DNA of 64,000 nt from Gerris lacustris (taxonomy: Eukaryota > Arthropoda > Insecta > Hemiptera > Gerridae): the NCBI GenBank assembly GCA_951217055.1, contig OX578276.1, forward strand, positions 31,829,505-31,893,504, read 5' to 3'. The position numbers and the translations under genes are program-made. The notes beneath the pieces were generated by a model that was not told where the DNA came from, searched no databases, and was given only the letters and a program-made list of their open reading frames with translations. This document shows positions 19,735-30,965 of the stretch, piece after piece (position 1 is the first letter of the stretch; each line of letters starts with the position of its first letter).

Positions 19735-20400
19735 AACGAAGTTGCTTATCTTATGACACGTTACAGCATCTGGAGCCCGGGAGTGATCCGACAAAAACGA
19801 CTGTCACGAAATCGACTCATGACGATAACTTGAGTAAATGATGACTTAGTTGAAATTTGGTACACTTGTCCATTTTACCAATGACTCAATGACCAGGCTG
19901 AGATACGTTATCAATCAAGTTAGTCAACGTTATCCGCCCAAGCGTTCGCGCTCAACGCTCGGGTAAATGTAAGCTTCAAATTTCAAATAGACATTTTAGG
20001 ACGGGAAAAATTCTAACTTTATCTATTGGATTTTTTTTTTTTTTAGTAAAACCAACACCGATACCGCTATGAAGTGTTAAAGATCGCTAAAAACATTAAA
20101 GTGGACCTGAACGTTTAATAGAGAAAACAATATTTTTGCCGATATCTTACGTTCTAACGTAACGATTTAAATGAAACTTAAATAACTTGAAACTGACATT
20201 TAAAATTAAGCAGAAGTTTTTGTGAAGTTAAGTGATATATTTTATAATATTTTAAATTTAGGCCGGGTAGGTAGGGAGCAGTCCTATTTCCCTCACACTA
20301 CAACCATCCCCTTTAACTATCAACTTTTCTTAATTAACTCTTTTCTCAATATTCAATACATATTTATTTCAAGACGCTCGATTCAATTATTAAAAAAAGG
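19735..20400 (-). repeat. Family H copy, inverted relative to 16016-16749
   Basis: It begins GGAACGAAGTTGCTTA and contains GGAGCCCGGGAGTGATCC, GACGATAACTTGAGTAAAT, ACGTTATCCGCCCAAGCG, TAGTAAAACCAACACCGA and TATCTTACGTTCTAACGTAA, ending near CACTACAACCATCCC. It is the mirror of the right part of 13301-16749. Confidence 0.7.
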
Positions 20401-20642
20401 ATAAAAAGATTAAAAGATTCAATGATTGTTTTCCATTTCATTTTTTTTGTATGTACATTTAATTATTATTGAACATTTCATGAAAATTTATCTTAAAAAT
20501 AATTTCTCCCAGGCGGGGAATAGAACCCAGGCTCTCTCCGTCCGCGAGTTATGTCAATATAGAATGCTGACTCTGTCAATACTTAAGTAACACTGACAAA
20601 CACATACACTCACAGTTTAATCATACGTCAGAGCCACCTTGT

Positions 20643-20650
20643 CTATAAAA
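20643..20650 (+). promoter_or_regulatory. TATA box of the solo LTR
   Basis: CTATAAAAGG lies about 100 bp into the LTR, in the expected place for the U3/R promoter, with the poly(A) signal 232 bp downstream. Confidence 0.6.
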
Positions 20651-20881
20651 GGCCGACCACACCCAAAGCTCGGTACATTATGATTTTAGCCTTTGCATAG
20701 GCAATATGATTTTAGACTTCTTATAATTATTAACTTCTCTTTCACTTAAGTATAAATGCACTTCATTTCTTTTGCCACTGTATTATTTAATACTTTTAAG
20801 GTAAGACGTTGTTGTCTCCAACTCTTACCAAATATATAAGAGTCAGTTTATGTAATTGTAATTTTTGTATGTTTATCTCAA

Positions 20882-20887
20882 AATAAA
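20882..20887 (+). terminator. Poly(A) signal of the solo LTR
   Basis: AATAAA followed by CTTTTTAAAAAAACAG, 40 bp before the LTR end. Confidence 0.55.
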
Positions 20888-21352
20888 CTTTTTAAAAAAA
20901 CAGTTCAGCGAGTGGTTCACATGATTCGCGTTTAAAGCTATTTTATCAGGAACTAGATTTTTTCCGGGAAAACGGCTTATATCGTTAGATCCGTATTTAA
21001 ATGGACTACATTTTAGAATTTTTTAATCAAAATCGTCGGAACCGTTTTCGAGAAATAATTTTTATTCACGTTTTTTCAGTTTTTGGGAAGTAGCGTCCCC
21101 AAATTAGGAGCTAAAATTCATTTCTCGATTTCGCCTCAGGGTATTATTTTTCTGAACATGTACGCCAAATTTCGTCAAAACCGGCCCATTAGTTTAAGCT
21201 CCAGGCGTCTCCACAGACAACAGACAGACAGATAATTTTACAAACCACTTTTTGGACTCAGGGGACCTTAAGACGTGTAAATCCATCAAAATCTGAAAAT
21301 CGAATTTTCCCGCCATCGCAATACTTTCTCTTTGTATGAGAAAATAAAAAAA

Positions 21353-22209
21353 TAATGAAGTAGGAAAACTCGGTAATGTTATTTACTCAAAAAGGGAGTA
21401 AAGTGAGTCATTTGTAGCCTGTGAACGATGAAGTCAATTCCTGAGGCGAAACCGTTATTATCACTCCGTTCATAATTATCGCTTAGGTACAATTGATATT
21501 TACTCCTGAGGTACGAACAAAATTTTATCTACAGACGGGAGAAACAACTAATTGAATGAGAATTTAGTTTTAAAGTATTTTATTTAACAAAAAGTAAATA
21601 TTTAGAGAAATATAGTGTTTGTAACCAAATAAATAAGTAACAAATCTTGTGCATTTTCACTAATAAATTACAGTACAATGCACTAAATAATAAAAACTAC
21701 ATTAATATTTTTAAACAGTATATACAAGTGTATTATATATTTTTTCTGGTCTTTATACAGATATTATGATTGTTCTATTATAATGTTTCGTCGAGTAATT
21801 ATTAGGATAATTCTGTTTTTCCTGACATTAATATTCCCATTATTTATTATGCACATAATTTAATGTTATTTCAATTTTTTTTAATTGTTATTATTTTCCC
21901 ATGATATTAAAACGTAAAGCATCCCATTAGAATCTAGGCTTTATTGCAGTTTAATTCATGTAATACAATAATACAGTGTAGACTATTTATATACGCGCAC
22001 ACGCGGAAGTGAAATTAATTATTTAATTGGATATGCAATTTGTTATGACCTTTACATATATCTGTACAACTGGTTTTACAAGTATAATTTTACCTATCAT
22101 TTACATTTGTACCTATTTTTACATAGAATATTCAAATATTTCTAACAGAGTAATCACGATTACACAGGGATTCCTCGAGTTGTAATCATTAAACATTGTA
22201 ACAAGTTTA
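21353..22209. other. No gene; family I-like fragment at 21375-21560
   Basis: Near 21390-21550 are blocks such as AAAGGGAGTAAAGTGAG, TTTACTCCTGAGGTACG and TTTATCTACAGACGGGAGAA that resemble the edges of the family I elements at 44857-45274 and 49422-50011. The rest is AT-rich and unrecognised. Confidence 0.4.
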
Positions 22210-22475
22210 CCTTGATGGTGAAGGTGAGCAATACGCAATTATTTTTAAAGCGATTGTTTTATTTTTTTTAAAAAAAAATGCGACCACTACAAGTAATTTA
22301 GCTAATTGTAGTTTAGGCTCCGTGTGTCTGCACAGAGCATACAGACAGATGTTGTTTAAAGAATTATTTATTTGAACTAAGGGGACCACAAAACATGTAT
22401 ATCCATCAAAATCGAATTTGAACGCCATGACAATACTTTCTCTTCATATGGAGACTAGACATATAAGAAAGTAAA
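22210..22475 (+). repeat. Family B repeat, truncated
   Basis: It contains TTTAGGCTCCGTGTGTCTGC, CAGACAGATG, AGGGGACCACAAAACATGTA, CATCAAAATCGAATTTG and ACTTTCTCTTCATATGGAGA near the hairpin end. Only the terminal half is present. Confidence 0.65.
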
Positions 22476-22550
22476 AAGAAAGGTGGCTTACCAAATAGGA
22501 CTACGGCATGAAGAATATTATCCTTTATATAAGATCCAAGCAAATCTCTA

Positions 22551-23721
22551 AAGCCCCGATAGTTGACGTGATAGTTACTGTCACGATAACCACTATCACG
22601 TCAACTATCACCGTGTAGACTACGTGATACATACTGTCACAATAGCAATATGAACTATCACACTATCTCGTCTGATGAGATAGTTGAGTGTACACAGCAG
22701 TCAGAGTACTCACGCGGCAGATTTAAGAACTACCACGATAGATACTAGATGCTTATTGACTTATTGTTTGTTTATACTTTTATATCACGTGATAACAGAT
22801 CTAATAATGAGTAGAACGAAAGTTATTAACAATTTTATAAAAATAAGTATATAAAACATAACCTAAAATAATCGGTCCGAGACAACTCAGACAAACTTTC
22901 TCATATACTAGTTCATAATTACTTAGCCAATGTTTTCCATTTATTAGTTTTAGTAAGTACGTTTAATTATTATTGAAAATTATATCAAAATTTACCATAA
23001 AAATAACTTCTCCAGGGCGGGGAATCGAACCCGGGCTCTCTCCGTCCGCGTTTTAAGCTATTTTCTCATGCAGGAACTAGATTTTTCCCGGGAAAACTGC
23101 TTATATCGTTATATTCGTATTTAAATGGAATTCATTTTAGAATTTTTTAATCAAAATCGTCCGAACCTTTTTCGAGAAATAATATTTTTTCACGTTTTTT
23201 CAGAGTTTTTGGAGGGTAGCGCCCCCAAATTTGGAACTAAAATTCATTTCTCGATTTCACCTCGGGACGCGTCTGCACAGACGACAGACAGACAGATTTT
23301 TTAAAAACCACTTTTTTGGACTCAGGGGACCTCAAAACGTGTAAATCCATCAAAATCTCAAAATCGAATTTTCGCGCCATCACAATGCTTTCTCTTTATA
23401 TGAGAAAGTAAAAAGGCAGCAAATATGATAGCTTGCTTCATTGTTATTTGTTATCAGATTTTGTTATTTTCGACAATATGAATATTCCGTTTGCTATACA
23501 TGTATAATATAACATTATGATATATTTAATGCTCTATTTTTGTATCCAAGTAAAAAAATGTGGGATATGGATATAACTTTGAGTACAAGACAAGTTTTGT
23601 ATTGTGTGTTGTATTTTTAACTCTCGCCGTGTATAGACTGAACACCTCCGCGATAGTTCTATGACGTTGACTAACATAATAGTTCTATCATGGGAGAACT
23701 ATCACCGTGTAAACGGGGCTT
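22551..23721. mobile_element. MITE with AAGCCCCG ends, containing a family B copy
   Basis: The outer ends AAGCCCCG and CGGGGCTT are followed inward by GATAGTT/AACTATC motifs, including the near-palindrome GATAGTTGACGTGATAGT...ACTATCACGTCAACTATC at about 22558-22604. The flanks AAATCTCT and AAATCTCA agree at 7 of 8 positions, suggesting an 8-bp duplication. A family B copy at 22872-23414 lies inside. Confidence 0.55.
22872..23414 (+). repeat. Family B repeat, complete copy
   Basis: It starts GGTCCGAGACAACTCAGAC and AAACTTTCTCATATACTAG, includes CAGGGCGGGGAATCGAACCC (T-arm/B-box-like on the minus strand), TTTTCCCGGGAAAACTGC, the GACAGACAGACAG microsatellite, CAGGGGACCTCAAAACG, and ends with ACTTTCTCTTTATATGAGAA. 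The start motif repeats half of the end hairpin. Confidence 0.8.
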
Positions 23722-23784
23722 AAATCTCACCTATAAGTTTTATCATTCATAATTTATGGAATTTGTGGCACACAGACCGACATA

Positions 23785-24633
23785 TGAGCCGGTCAGAGGA
23801 AGAGTGGTCTAACTGCATTTTTAACAACTTTTGGAAAATAAGGGTTTTGCGTTTAGTAAATCAAAAAATCAGGGTAATACATTTTTTGTAGGTTGTTATG
23901 TATTCCTAATCAAAAGAAGTTGAAGTTTCATATGATAAAAGATTCATAGCTATTGGGCTTAATTATAACAGTTAAATTAGGTCCCAAATCCAGAATACCA
24001 CTTTTCCGCTTAAAGTTTTGTTAATATTTAGGGAAAAATGGTTTAACTCAATGAGTTATACCATTTTTCCGTTTAACAAGCGATCAAAAAAACATTTTTT
24101 TTTTTTGTTAATGTCACTTACTTGATGGCAGCCTTTTAGTTTAAATATGTTTTTTTCTTATTAATATTATTAAAACCCCTTTAATTGGATTTCTGGTACA
24201 CACTACGTAAGTACGAGTACAAAAGTATCTTCGCTTCTTTAAAATTTAGGTATAAAAAAAACAACTTCGTTTTATAATAATAGCTAATCAAAATTGATTT
24301 ATTTTTTACTTATAGTAATACTGAACAACGAAAAATGCTAGTAAAGCACACAATAGCTTACATATTATTCTTGAAATAGGGAGGAAACACACTGTGAATC
24401 ACAGACTGAAGGGTTGTCTAGCCTAGAGCATCTTGAGTTATACCACTATTCCGCCAGGCGCATGACAATCTGTTTAGAGAAAAAACATTAGGGAGCCATT
24501 ATCTCGGTAACCAAAACAAATTGACTTATATCATTTATACACTAAACAGATAATACCCCTAGGAGCAAGAAAACCGGTATAACTCAAAATCTCAAAATTT
24601 TTCAGTTGGACCACTTTTCCTCTGACCGGCTCA
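23785..24633. mobile_element. TA-flanked MITE, 849 bp
   Basis: The terminal inverted repeat TGAGCCGGTCAGAGGAA extends to about 28 bp with one mismatch, and TA lies on both sides (23783-23784 and 24634-24635). Internal near-palindromes include TGGTTTAACTCAATGAGTTA about 24044-24064. The TA duplication points to a Tc1/mariner-type mobiliser. No transposase ORF is present. Confidence 0.75.
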
Positions 24634-25710
24634 TATAGAAATGTTATAAATCCCCCCCCAAAAAGCCTAACCTTGAAATTAGGGCTAAGTTCCAGACTCC
24701 CCCCCCCCTCCAAAAAAAGCAGCTTATCAAAGTAGTAATATCTAAATTGTGGCCGTCTGCTCTTTCTTTATAGTCCAAACCTCACTTCACTTCTACATTC
24801 ATAAGCAAGACTGATCTTTTATTTTAATGCTTAACAACCAATATTTAAACTCTCTTTGAATTTTCCCGTCAGTTATACGGCTACAGCTACAAGTGTGCCC
24901 TAATTTAATATTTCTACAGCTATCTTGAAAGTCACTTATCATTTTACTGAGTCAGTTCGTGTGTTACAAAAATGCAAACTTTGAAACTTTTCCTTTTTGA
25001 AAAGGCTTTATATTAAGGGTTAAATTGTTTACTTAATTCTTTGTGTCCTATCCTACTTATGCTTAATCTATGTTTCTAATTTCAAAAGCCCTCCTCAAGA
25101 GGAAGCAGAGATATGAGTTTGAGAAAAACCGGGTGAATTGGTTCAAGTAAAGATACACACTGCATGCTTACTAGAACTTGGCCTTGGGCACTGCCGGAGT
25201 CTTAATAGAGGAATGAAAAAGAAAAAAAAAATAGATACTTCCATAGAGAATGTATTAATGTATTTTTTAAGTATTTATAATCAATCTCAAAAAGTATTTA
25301 GTCATTTGTCGTAAGATATTATGGTAAGGTGAGAAAAATTTAATAATAGTTCAATTTAAAAATGACAGAAATAATTCATTAACAAATAGTTAAATTTCTT
25401 AATAACACGTCAACTGCGTATGTACCACTATCCATCACGTATTCCCTAATGACAACCACTACACTATTTAGCATTATATATGAGCAAAATAAGATTTATA
25501 ATAATGACTTAGGTGCCAAAGCTTGTTCGCTTTAAATTAATGGAATTTACTAGATAAGATTGGTGTCCTTGGTTGCTTCATAAGTATTCTAAGCTCATCC
25601 AAACTATAGTATTGTAGTGAAGTACCGTCTCTCTATAATGGCATTAACTTTTAACGAAATGTAAACAATCACCTGTTGAAAACTTTAAAAGTATGTTCAA
25701 TAATAAATGA
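24634..25710. other. No recognisable feature
   Basis: It contains short poly(C) runs near 24653 and 24703 and otherwise plain AT-rich sequence without repeat or coding signal that I can support. Confidence 0.4.
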
Positions 25711-25712
25711 TT

Positions 25713-25870
25713 TTGCTTCCGAGCTTACTGGAGGTAACGGAAGCTATGTGATCGTTCTGAAGAACGAAATTATTTTATGTCTCCGATTTCAATAATTCCA
25801 AGACCCCTTTTTTCTGTTTCAGACATCGCAGGGAACATTTTTTGTTTCTGTGTCGCTGTCGCTAGATTTT
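25713..25870 (-). repeat. Family A repeat, truncated
   Basis: The hairpin end GCTTCCGAGCTTACTGGAGG...GGAAGC is followed by CGTTCTGAAGAACGAAATTA and TTTCAGACATCGCAGGGAAC. It breaks off near the foldback that starts at 25909. Confidence 0.7.
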
Positions 25871-25908
25871 TTTTTCTACCTATTTATTTTTGCTATAATT
25901 TTATGCAG

Positions 25909-26382
25909 GCGGAAATAGGGGGCTCGGGGTACAAAATAGTATATACCCTTCATGATGCATGTCGTTGGAAAGCTCTTTAAGAGTACAGTAATTGTTGTTA
26001 TGTACACTTTTGTCATATTTTTAATGTTACATACATTTTTGTCTTATTTTCATTTAAGAGGGGGGTAAAATGTACCTCGGTACCATTTGTACCGAAAGTA
26101 CTAAATGTACACAAATGATTTCATAATCATGTTTCTGATAATAAAGCACGTATACCAATTTTCATTCATATCGGATCAAAAATAGTAGTATTTTTAATTT
26201 TTAACTAAAACTATTTTTTCCTGTTTTTCCATTTTATCCCCCTCTTAAATTAAAATATGACAAACGTGTATATAACAACTATTACTGTACTCTTAAAGAG
26301 CTTTCCAATGTCATGCATCATAATAGGTATATACTATTTTGACTTTTGTACCCCCCTACATCCACCTTCCGGACATTTCCGC
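25909..26382. repeat. Foldback element, about 474 bp
   Basis: The arms of about 140-180 bp are inverted copies of each other. Both contain GGTACAAAA...AATAGTATATACC, TGATGCATG, TTGGAAAGCTCTTTAAGAGT and TTAAGAGGGGG (or reverse complements). The loop is about 130-150 bp. Ends read GCGGAAAT and ATTTCCGC. There is no clear target duplication. Confidence 0.75.
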
Positions 26383-26975
26383 AAAGTTGGAGTAGCTTGC
26401 CTCATGTGCCCCAAGCGATTCAGTCTCGAATTGTTTCCGCACAAATTTACAGATTTACTGTACTATTAACAATGCGATAACAATATCAGTATTTGTTGTG
26501 AAGTGTTATATCAGTTCACTGCAACTTGTACCTTTAGATCTTATTGATTCCGTTCTGTTATAACATAACATTTGATCTGTTCTGTTATCTGAGCTGTAAT
26601 ATATACTAACTGTTAACTGTTATTTGATAACAGTTATTTTTCAATAAAATGTTATCTGACCAACTTTTATTCTCCAATGACATGTTAAAATACTCTTATG
26701 CTTTCTATACTAAATGCTTTCTTTAAACTATTTTCAAAACTCCGGGACTCATTTCTCTCGATTTGTTTAATTTGACTGGGCTACTATTTATTGCTAATTA
26801 TATATTATGTATTGTATTAGTAATCAGACATGTTGATTAGAAATTATTTATGATTTATTGTATGATAATTAGTATTTTATTTATTTAATCAATTGATTAG
26901 TCAATCTTTATTAGCATACAATAAGTATAATAAAATTTAGTAGAAGCGTACTTTCTATTTAGAGAAACTGAAATA
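26383..26975. other. No recognisable feature
   Basis: Unremarkable AT-rich sequence with several TGTTATCTG/ATAACAGTTA-type short motifs; no gene or repeat family recognised. Confidence 0.4.

Positions 26976-27047
<72 letters not shown>
26976..27047. repeat. (TA)n microsatellite
   Basis: About 70 bp of near-perfect TA repeats. Confidence 0.95.
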
Positions 27048-27051
<4 letters not shown>

Positions 27052-27172
27052 TTATTGATTAACTAATAATTGTGAAACATTAATATGTCATGCTAATGAG
27101 CAACTCTAGCGATGATTAAAGAACATGTTAGCATTGTCAAGTCTAAACTCTCACTTCTATAGTCTACAAATA

Positions 27173-28241
27173 CAGGGTGGTCCAAAAGTCTCCCCCCCCC
27201 CTTAACTTTTGAACGGTTTGAGATAAATTAATGAAACTTGGGGGATCTCTACCATGCAAAGGGAAGTTTGTTTTCATGCAATCGCCCACTAGGGGCAACC
27301 GCTCACTTTGCCCCCAGGCCACCCAACTTCAAAATTTCAAATTGGAGTGTTTATTTTTGATAGCATATTTGGATTCTACGGTGAAAAATAATAAACTTTT
27401 ACTAGAAAATATTTTTTTTATTTCCAATATTTTGCCCCCTACAGGGGGGCAAAGATGGCAAAATAACCCTTCCGAAATAGTAAGAAAATATCACTTTGAT
27501 CGTAATAAAATCTAAACGGTTAGAAATAAAGTAATGAAACTTGGGGGATCTGTACCATGTGAAGGGAAGTGCGTGTATTCATCCACTCGGGTACTAGGGG
27601 CAACCACCATTTTGCCCCCAGGCACTGAAATCTACGTTTTTTTTATAACTCTGCCCCTCTAGGGCATAGGGCATAGGGGGCAAAATATTGGAGATAGAAA
27701 AAAAAGTTTTAAGTAAAATATTTTATATTTTTTGCTTTAGAATCTAAATTTGCTATCAAAAATATACATTCCAGGACAACATTTTAAAGTTAGGTGGGCT
27801 GGGGGGAAAATGGGAGGTTGCCCCTACAGCGCAGTTGCATGAAAACAGACTTCCCTTTACATGGTACGGATGCCCTAAGTTTTATTAATATATCTCTAAC
27901 TGTTTAGATTTTACATCGTATTATCGGCAGGGTAATTTTGCTATCTTTGCCCACCTATAGGGGGAAAAATATTGGATATAGAAAAAATAGTTTCAAGGAA
28001 AAGTGTATTATTTTTTAACTGTAGAATCCAAATATGCTATCAAAAATATGCACTCCAATTTGAAATTTTGAAGTTGGGTGGCCTGGGGGCAAAGTGGGTG
28101 GTTGTCCCTAGTGGGTGATTGCATGAAAACAAACTTCCCTTTGCATGGTAGAGATCCCCCCAAGTTTCATTAATTTATCTCAAACCGTTCAAAAGTTAAG
28201 AGGGGGGGGGGGGGGAGGGGGGTGACTTTTGGACCACCCTG
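27173..28241. mobile_element. Family C mariner-like MITE, 1,069 bp
   Basis: Same termini as 12418-13154 (CAGGGTGGTCCAAAAGTC) with TA on both sides (27171-27172 and 28242-28243). It contains at least four inverted sub-units with GAAACTTGGGGGATCTGTAC-type blocks and GGGGCAAAATATTGGA-type blocks, so it is a longer multimer of the same palindromic unit. Poly(C) and poly(G) runs lie just inside the two ends. Confidence 0.8.
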
Positions 28242-29519
28242 TATGTATATTTGACTTCTGCGAATAAAGGGCAGTTGTTATTACATTTTGGGCTATGTTT
28301 AAATACTTTTTAGATTTAATTTTGCCTTTTCAAAGACAGTTACTCTAACTGCGTTAGGTTATTTTTATTGACATGTAATCAAAACCATTTCAAGAGAATT
28401 AAAAAATAAAGTTACTAATTATGTCATGGCCTTGATAATAATTATAAAGTATCACATTTAAATTAGAAGGGGGAGCTGTTAAAAAGCTGCCAATTTGTGT
28501 GGCGTTAAAAAAATCCTTAAAATGATGTTTCCCCATGTTTTTTTTGTGTTTCCATTTCAAGTGGGTTCATATTTACATATATTTCGATATTTAATGGGTT
28601 GAAATTAATATTTTTCCCCATCTCAATATGTGGGCCAACTTTGACTTACTATTCAAATTTCATTTTAATTGGACAAGTAGTTTTTAACAAATAGTATTTA
28701 AGATTTAAATTGTTGCCTCTTGTGTAAAGTGCATTAATGTTTTCTGCATTTATAAATTGGTTTATCTACTCTCGGCAGCAAAATTAAGCAATGTTGAACT
28801 GTTTTCAATCTGCAAAATGTCAATTTTCTATGTGACTTATAATAAAAATTGATCAAAACTGAAAGATAAAAAGTGTGATATTTCTTTGTCGTATAGTGTG
28901 TTAGACTAAATATCCCTTTTCCGTATAGTTATTTACTTTGTTACCAAGCTTACTTTTCAACATTTTATGGATATCAATTATAGGTGGGTAAAAAACTTAA
29001 ATGTAACTACTTTGAGGATGTGAACAGTGCGGTGCAATGTTTCAGGAGGAATATGTAGCTGAAAATCACATTAATATATGTAATCAGAGTTTTCAGAAGA
29101 AGGAAAAAGGAAAGGGATGATGTCTCTATACAGATTTAAACTACAGGGGTGCCTCGGTGCCTCTAGAATAGTTTATGCATTTGAGAAATTGCAATAGCTT
29201 CTCTCAGAGATAAGTAATATACCTATAGGTATAAATAATATATGGCTTCCCTTTTATCTCACACCAAACTACAACCAATTTATAACCACTCTTTGTTTAT
29301 AACCTTTTCGGTTCACCGCTGCCTTCAACTGGTCCTGTTCGGAAACAAGATAATTTCTTGATTTCAAGATTACTTTTATTTTGGTTGACCGGTTAGTGAT
29401 TCCACCTAGATGTTTTAATGTTTGGATCTTGCCATTTCAAGTTATTACGTTATCCACTTATCCCCGATTTTAACAGTCATTGTTTAATTAAATACTTTTT
29501 AACATTTTATTCTTTTTAG
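28242..29519. other. No recognisable feature
   Basis: AT-rich sequence without supported repeat or coding signal. Confidence 0.35.
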
Positions 29520-29967
29520 CACGATATCACGAGAACTATTCCTTTGATATCTGTAAGTGTGTCAGCTATATTAAAAGATGTATTGAGATAGACGTAAGAT
29601 ATTATTAATGTTATCATTGAGATAACCTCAAAAAAACAACGTTTATCAATTCTATCAGTCTTCCCTCTACCGAGTATGCGTGTAAAACCGATTTTTTTTT
29701 GTCTAACCTCCAGCTATATTATAGTACAGTTGCATTATAGCCAATTTTCATTTAATTTTTATTTAACTCTTCCAATAACCCAGGGTCGGGAAAATGCGGT
29801 TCTTTATTGAGTTAAGTGCGGCTCCCATTCAAAATGTATATACATTTTTTTACTTTTAAAAATTTAAAAGAAAATCGAAATCTATATTTGCATATTTTCT
29901 CAACCAATTTATTTGTGATGTTATTAAAGATAGATTACCAATTTCTGAAATAATAATTGTTGAACAA

Positions 29968-30260
29968 TTGCCTTAGAAATTTGAGTTATTAGAGGTGATA
30001 GAGAATCAGACATTGCAAATGCAGCACAGATCTACTTCCACAATTGAATTTTATAGTAACTCGTGCCTCAATGAAAATATGCAGACTTGAAGAAAGCTGC
30101 AGTGTAATTTCATTTTTTTTTGGTAGAACATATTGCTATGAATCATTGTATTCAACAATAAAGTTCATGGAGTCAATGTATCGTTCTTAGTTGACCATCA
30201 TCATCTCACAGATGTGCTGCGGGCGTATTTAACAACTCCAAGATTTGACCATAGTTCATC
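29968..30260 (+). pseudogene. Decayed hAT transposase C-terminus (SCAND3/GTF2IRD2-like)
   Basis: Across frames and with stops, the plus strand spells pieces like KFELLEVIENQTLQMQHRS, TIEFYSNSCLNENMQT, then (F)FGRTYCYESLYSTIKFM and HLTDVLRAYLTT. The order FGSTYxCExxFSxMKxxKSxxRSxLTDxHLxxxLRxxT is typical of the C-terminal dimerisation region of SCAND3/GTF2IRD2-type hAT proteins. Several frameshifts and a stop after the first block make it a relic. Upstream about 29785 the AATGCGGTTC/AGTGCGGCTCC motifs may be part of the same old element. Element ends could not be identified. Confidence 0.5.
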
Positions 30261-30343
30261 GCTCAACGTTTATTTAATTTTAATTTTTTAATTACAATTT
30301 TTAAATAATTATCTCACATTGTCTCTCTCTTAATTTTATTTTT

Positions 30344-30965
30344 TACTTTCTCATATAAAGAGAAAGTATTGTGATGGCACGAAAATTCGATTTTGATAGA
30401 TTTACACGTTTCGAGGTCCCATGAGGCCAAAAAAGTGGTTTTTAAAACATGTGTGTCTGTCGTCTGTCTGTGCAGACGCCTGGAGCCTAAACCTCTAGGC
30501 CGATTTTTACGAAATTTGGTATAAAATCGTGCAGAAAAATCATACCCCGAGCCGAAATCGAGAAATAAATTTTAGAACCAAATTTAGGGGTGCCAAAAAA
30601 ACTCTGAAAATGAGTGAAAAATTATTTCTCGAAAACGGTTCCGACGATTTTTATAAAAAAAAAAAATGAAATGTAATGTAGTCTACTTAAATACGAATCT
30701 AACGATATCAGCTGTTTTCCCGGGAAAAATCTAGTTCTTGATTAAATAGCTTTAAACGCTGAGGGAGAGTGGCCGGGTTCGATTCCCCGCCGAGGAGAAG
30801 TTATTTTAATGATAAATTTTGATAAAATGTTCAATTATGATTAAATGCACCTAGGAAAACTCGAAAACTAATTAATGGAAAACAGTGGGCTGAGTAATTA
30901 TGAACTCGAATATGAGAAAGTTTTTCTGAGTTTACTGGTACCGATTTTTTTTTTATCTGTACTTT
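30344..30965 (-). repeat. Family B repeat
   Basis: It begins with the hairpin ACTTTCTC-ATATAAA-GAGAAAGT and contains GTCTGTCGTCTGTCTGTGCA, CCGAGCCGAAATCGAGAAAT, CCCGGGAAAAATCTAG and CCGGGTTCGATTCCCCGCC (T-arm-like). It ends at AACTCGAATATGAGAAAGTT and TACTGGTACCGATT. Confidence 0.8.

Larger units (their letters stand above)
20547..20926 (+). mobile_element. Solo LTR, errantivirus/gypsy-like, CGCG target duplication
   Basis: A 380-bp block interrupts family B exactly at CGCG, which appears on both sides (20543-20546 and 20927-20930). It starts AGTTATGTC and ends CATGATT, with a TATA box (20643-20650) and a poly(A) signal (20882-20887). A 4-bp target duplication of alternating pyrimidine-purine bases, and ends beginning AGTTA rather than TG, fit LTRs of the gypsy/ZAM group. 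No internal coding region is present, so it probably arose by LTR-LTR recombination. The group assignment rests on end sequence and target only. Confidence 0.7.
20419..21352 (+). repeat. Family B repeat interrupted by a solo LTR
   Basis: Left part 20419-20546 and right part 20927-21352 together match the uninterrupted copy at 22872-23414. Marks are TTTTCCATT, a tRNA T-arm-like GGCGGGGAATAGAACCCAGG, CCGGGAAAACGGCTTATATC, CGAGAAATAATTTTTATTCA, CAGACAGACAG and the hairpin end ACTTTCTCTTTGTATGAGAA. There is no coding potential. Confidence 0.8.

Noticed and set aside
22660..22700. CTGATGAGATAG as a third hammerhead core
   Set aside because: No GAAA partner at stem II distance; it is part of ATAGTT/AACTAT palindromes.
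27231..27515. ORF starting MKLGGSLPCKGKFVFMQS, with a similar one at 12577-12804
   Set aside because: The recurring peptide comes from palindromic sub-units of the family C MITE in both orientations; no protein feature.
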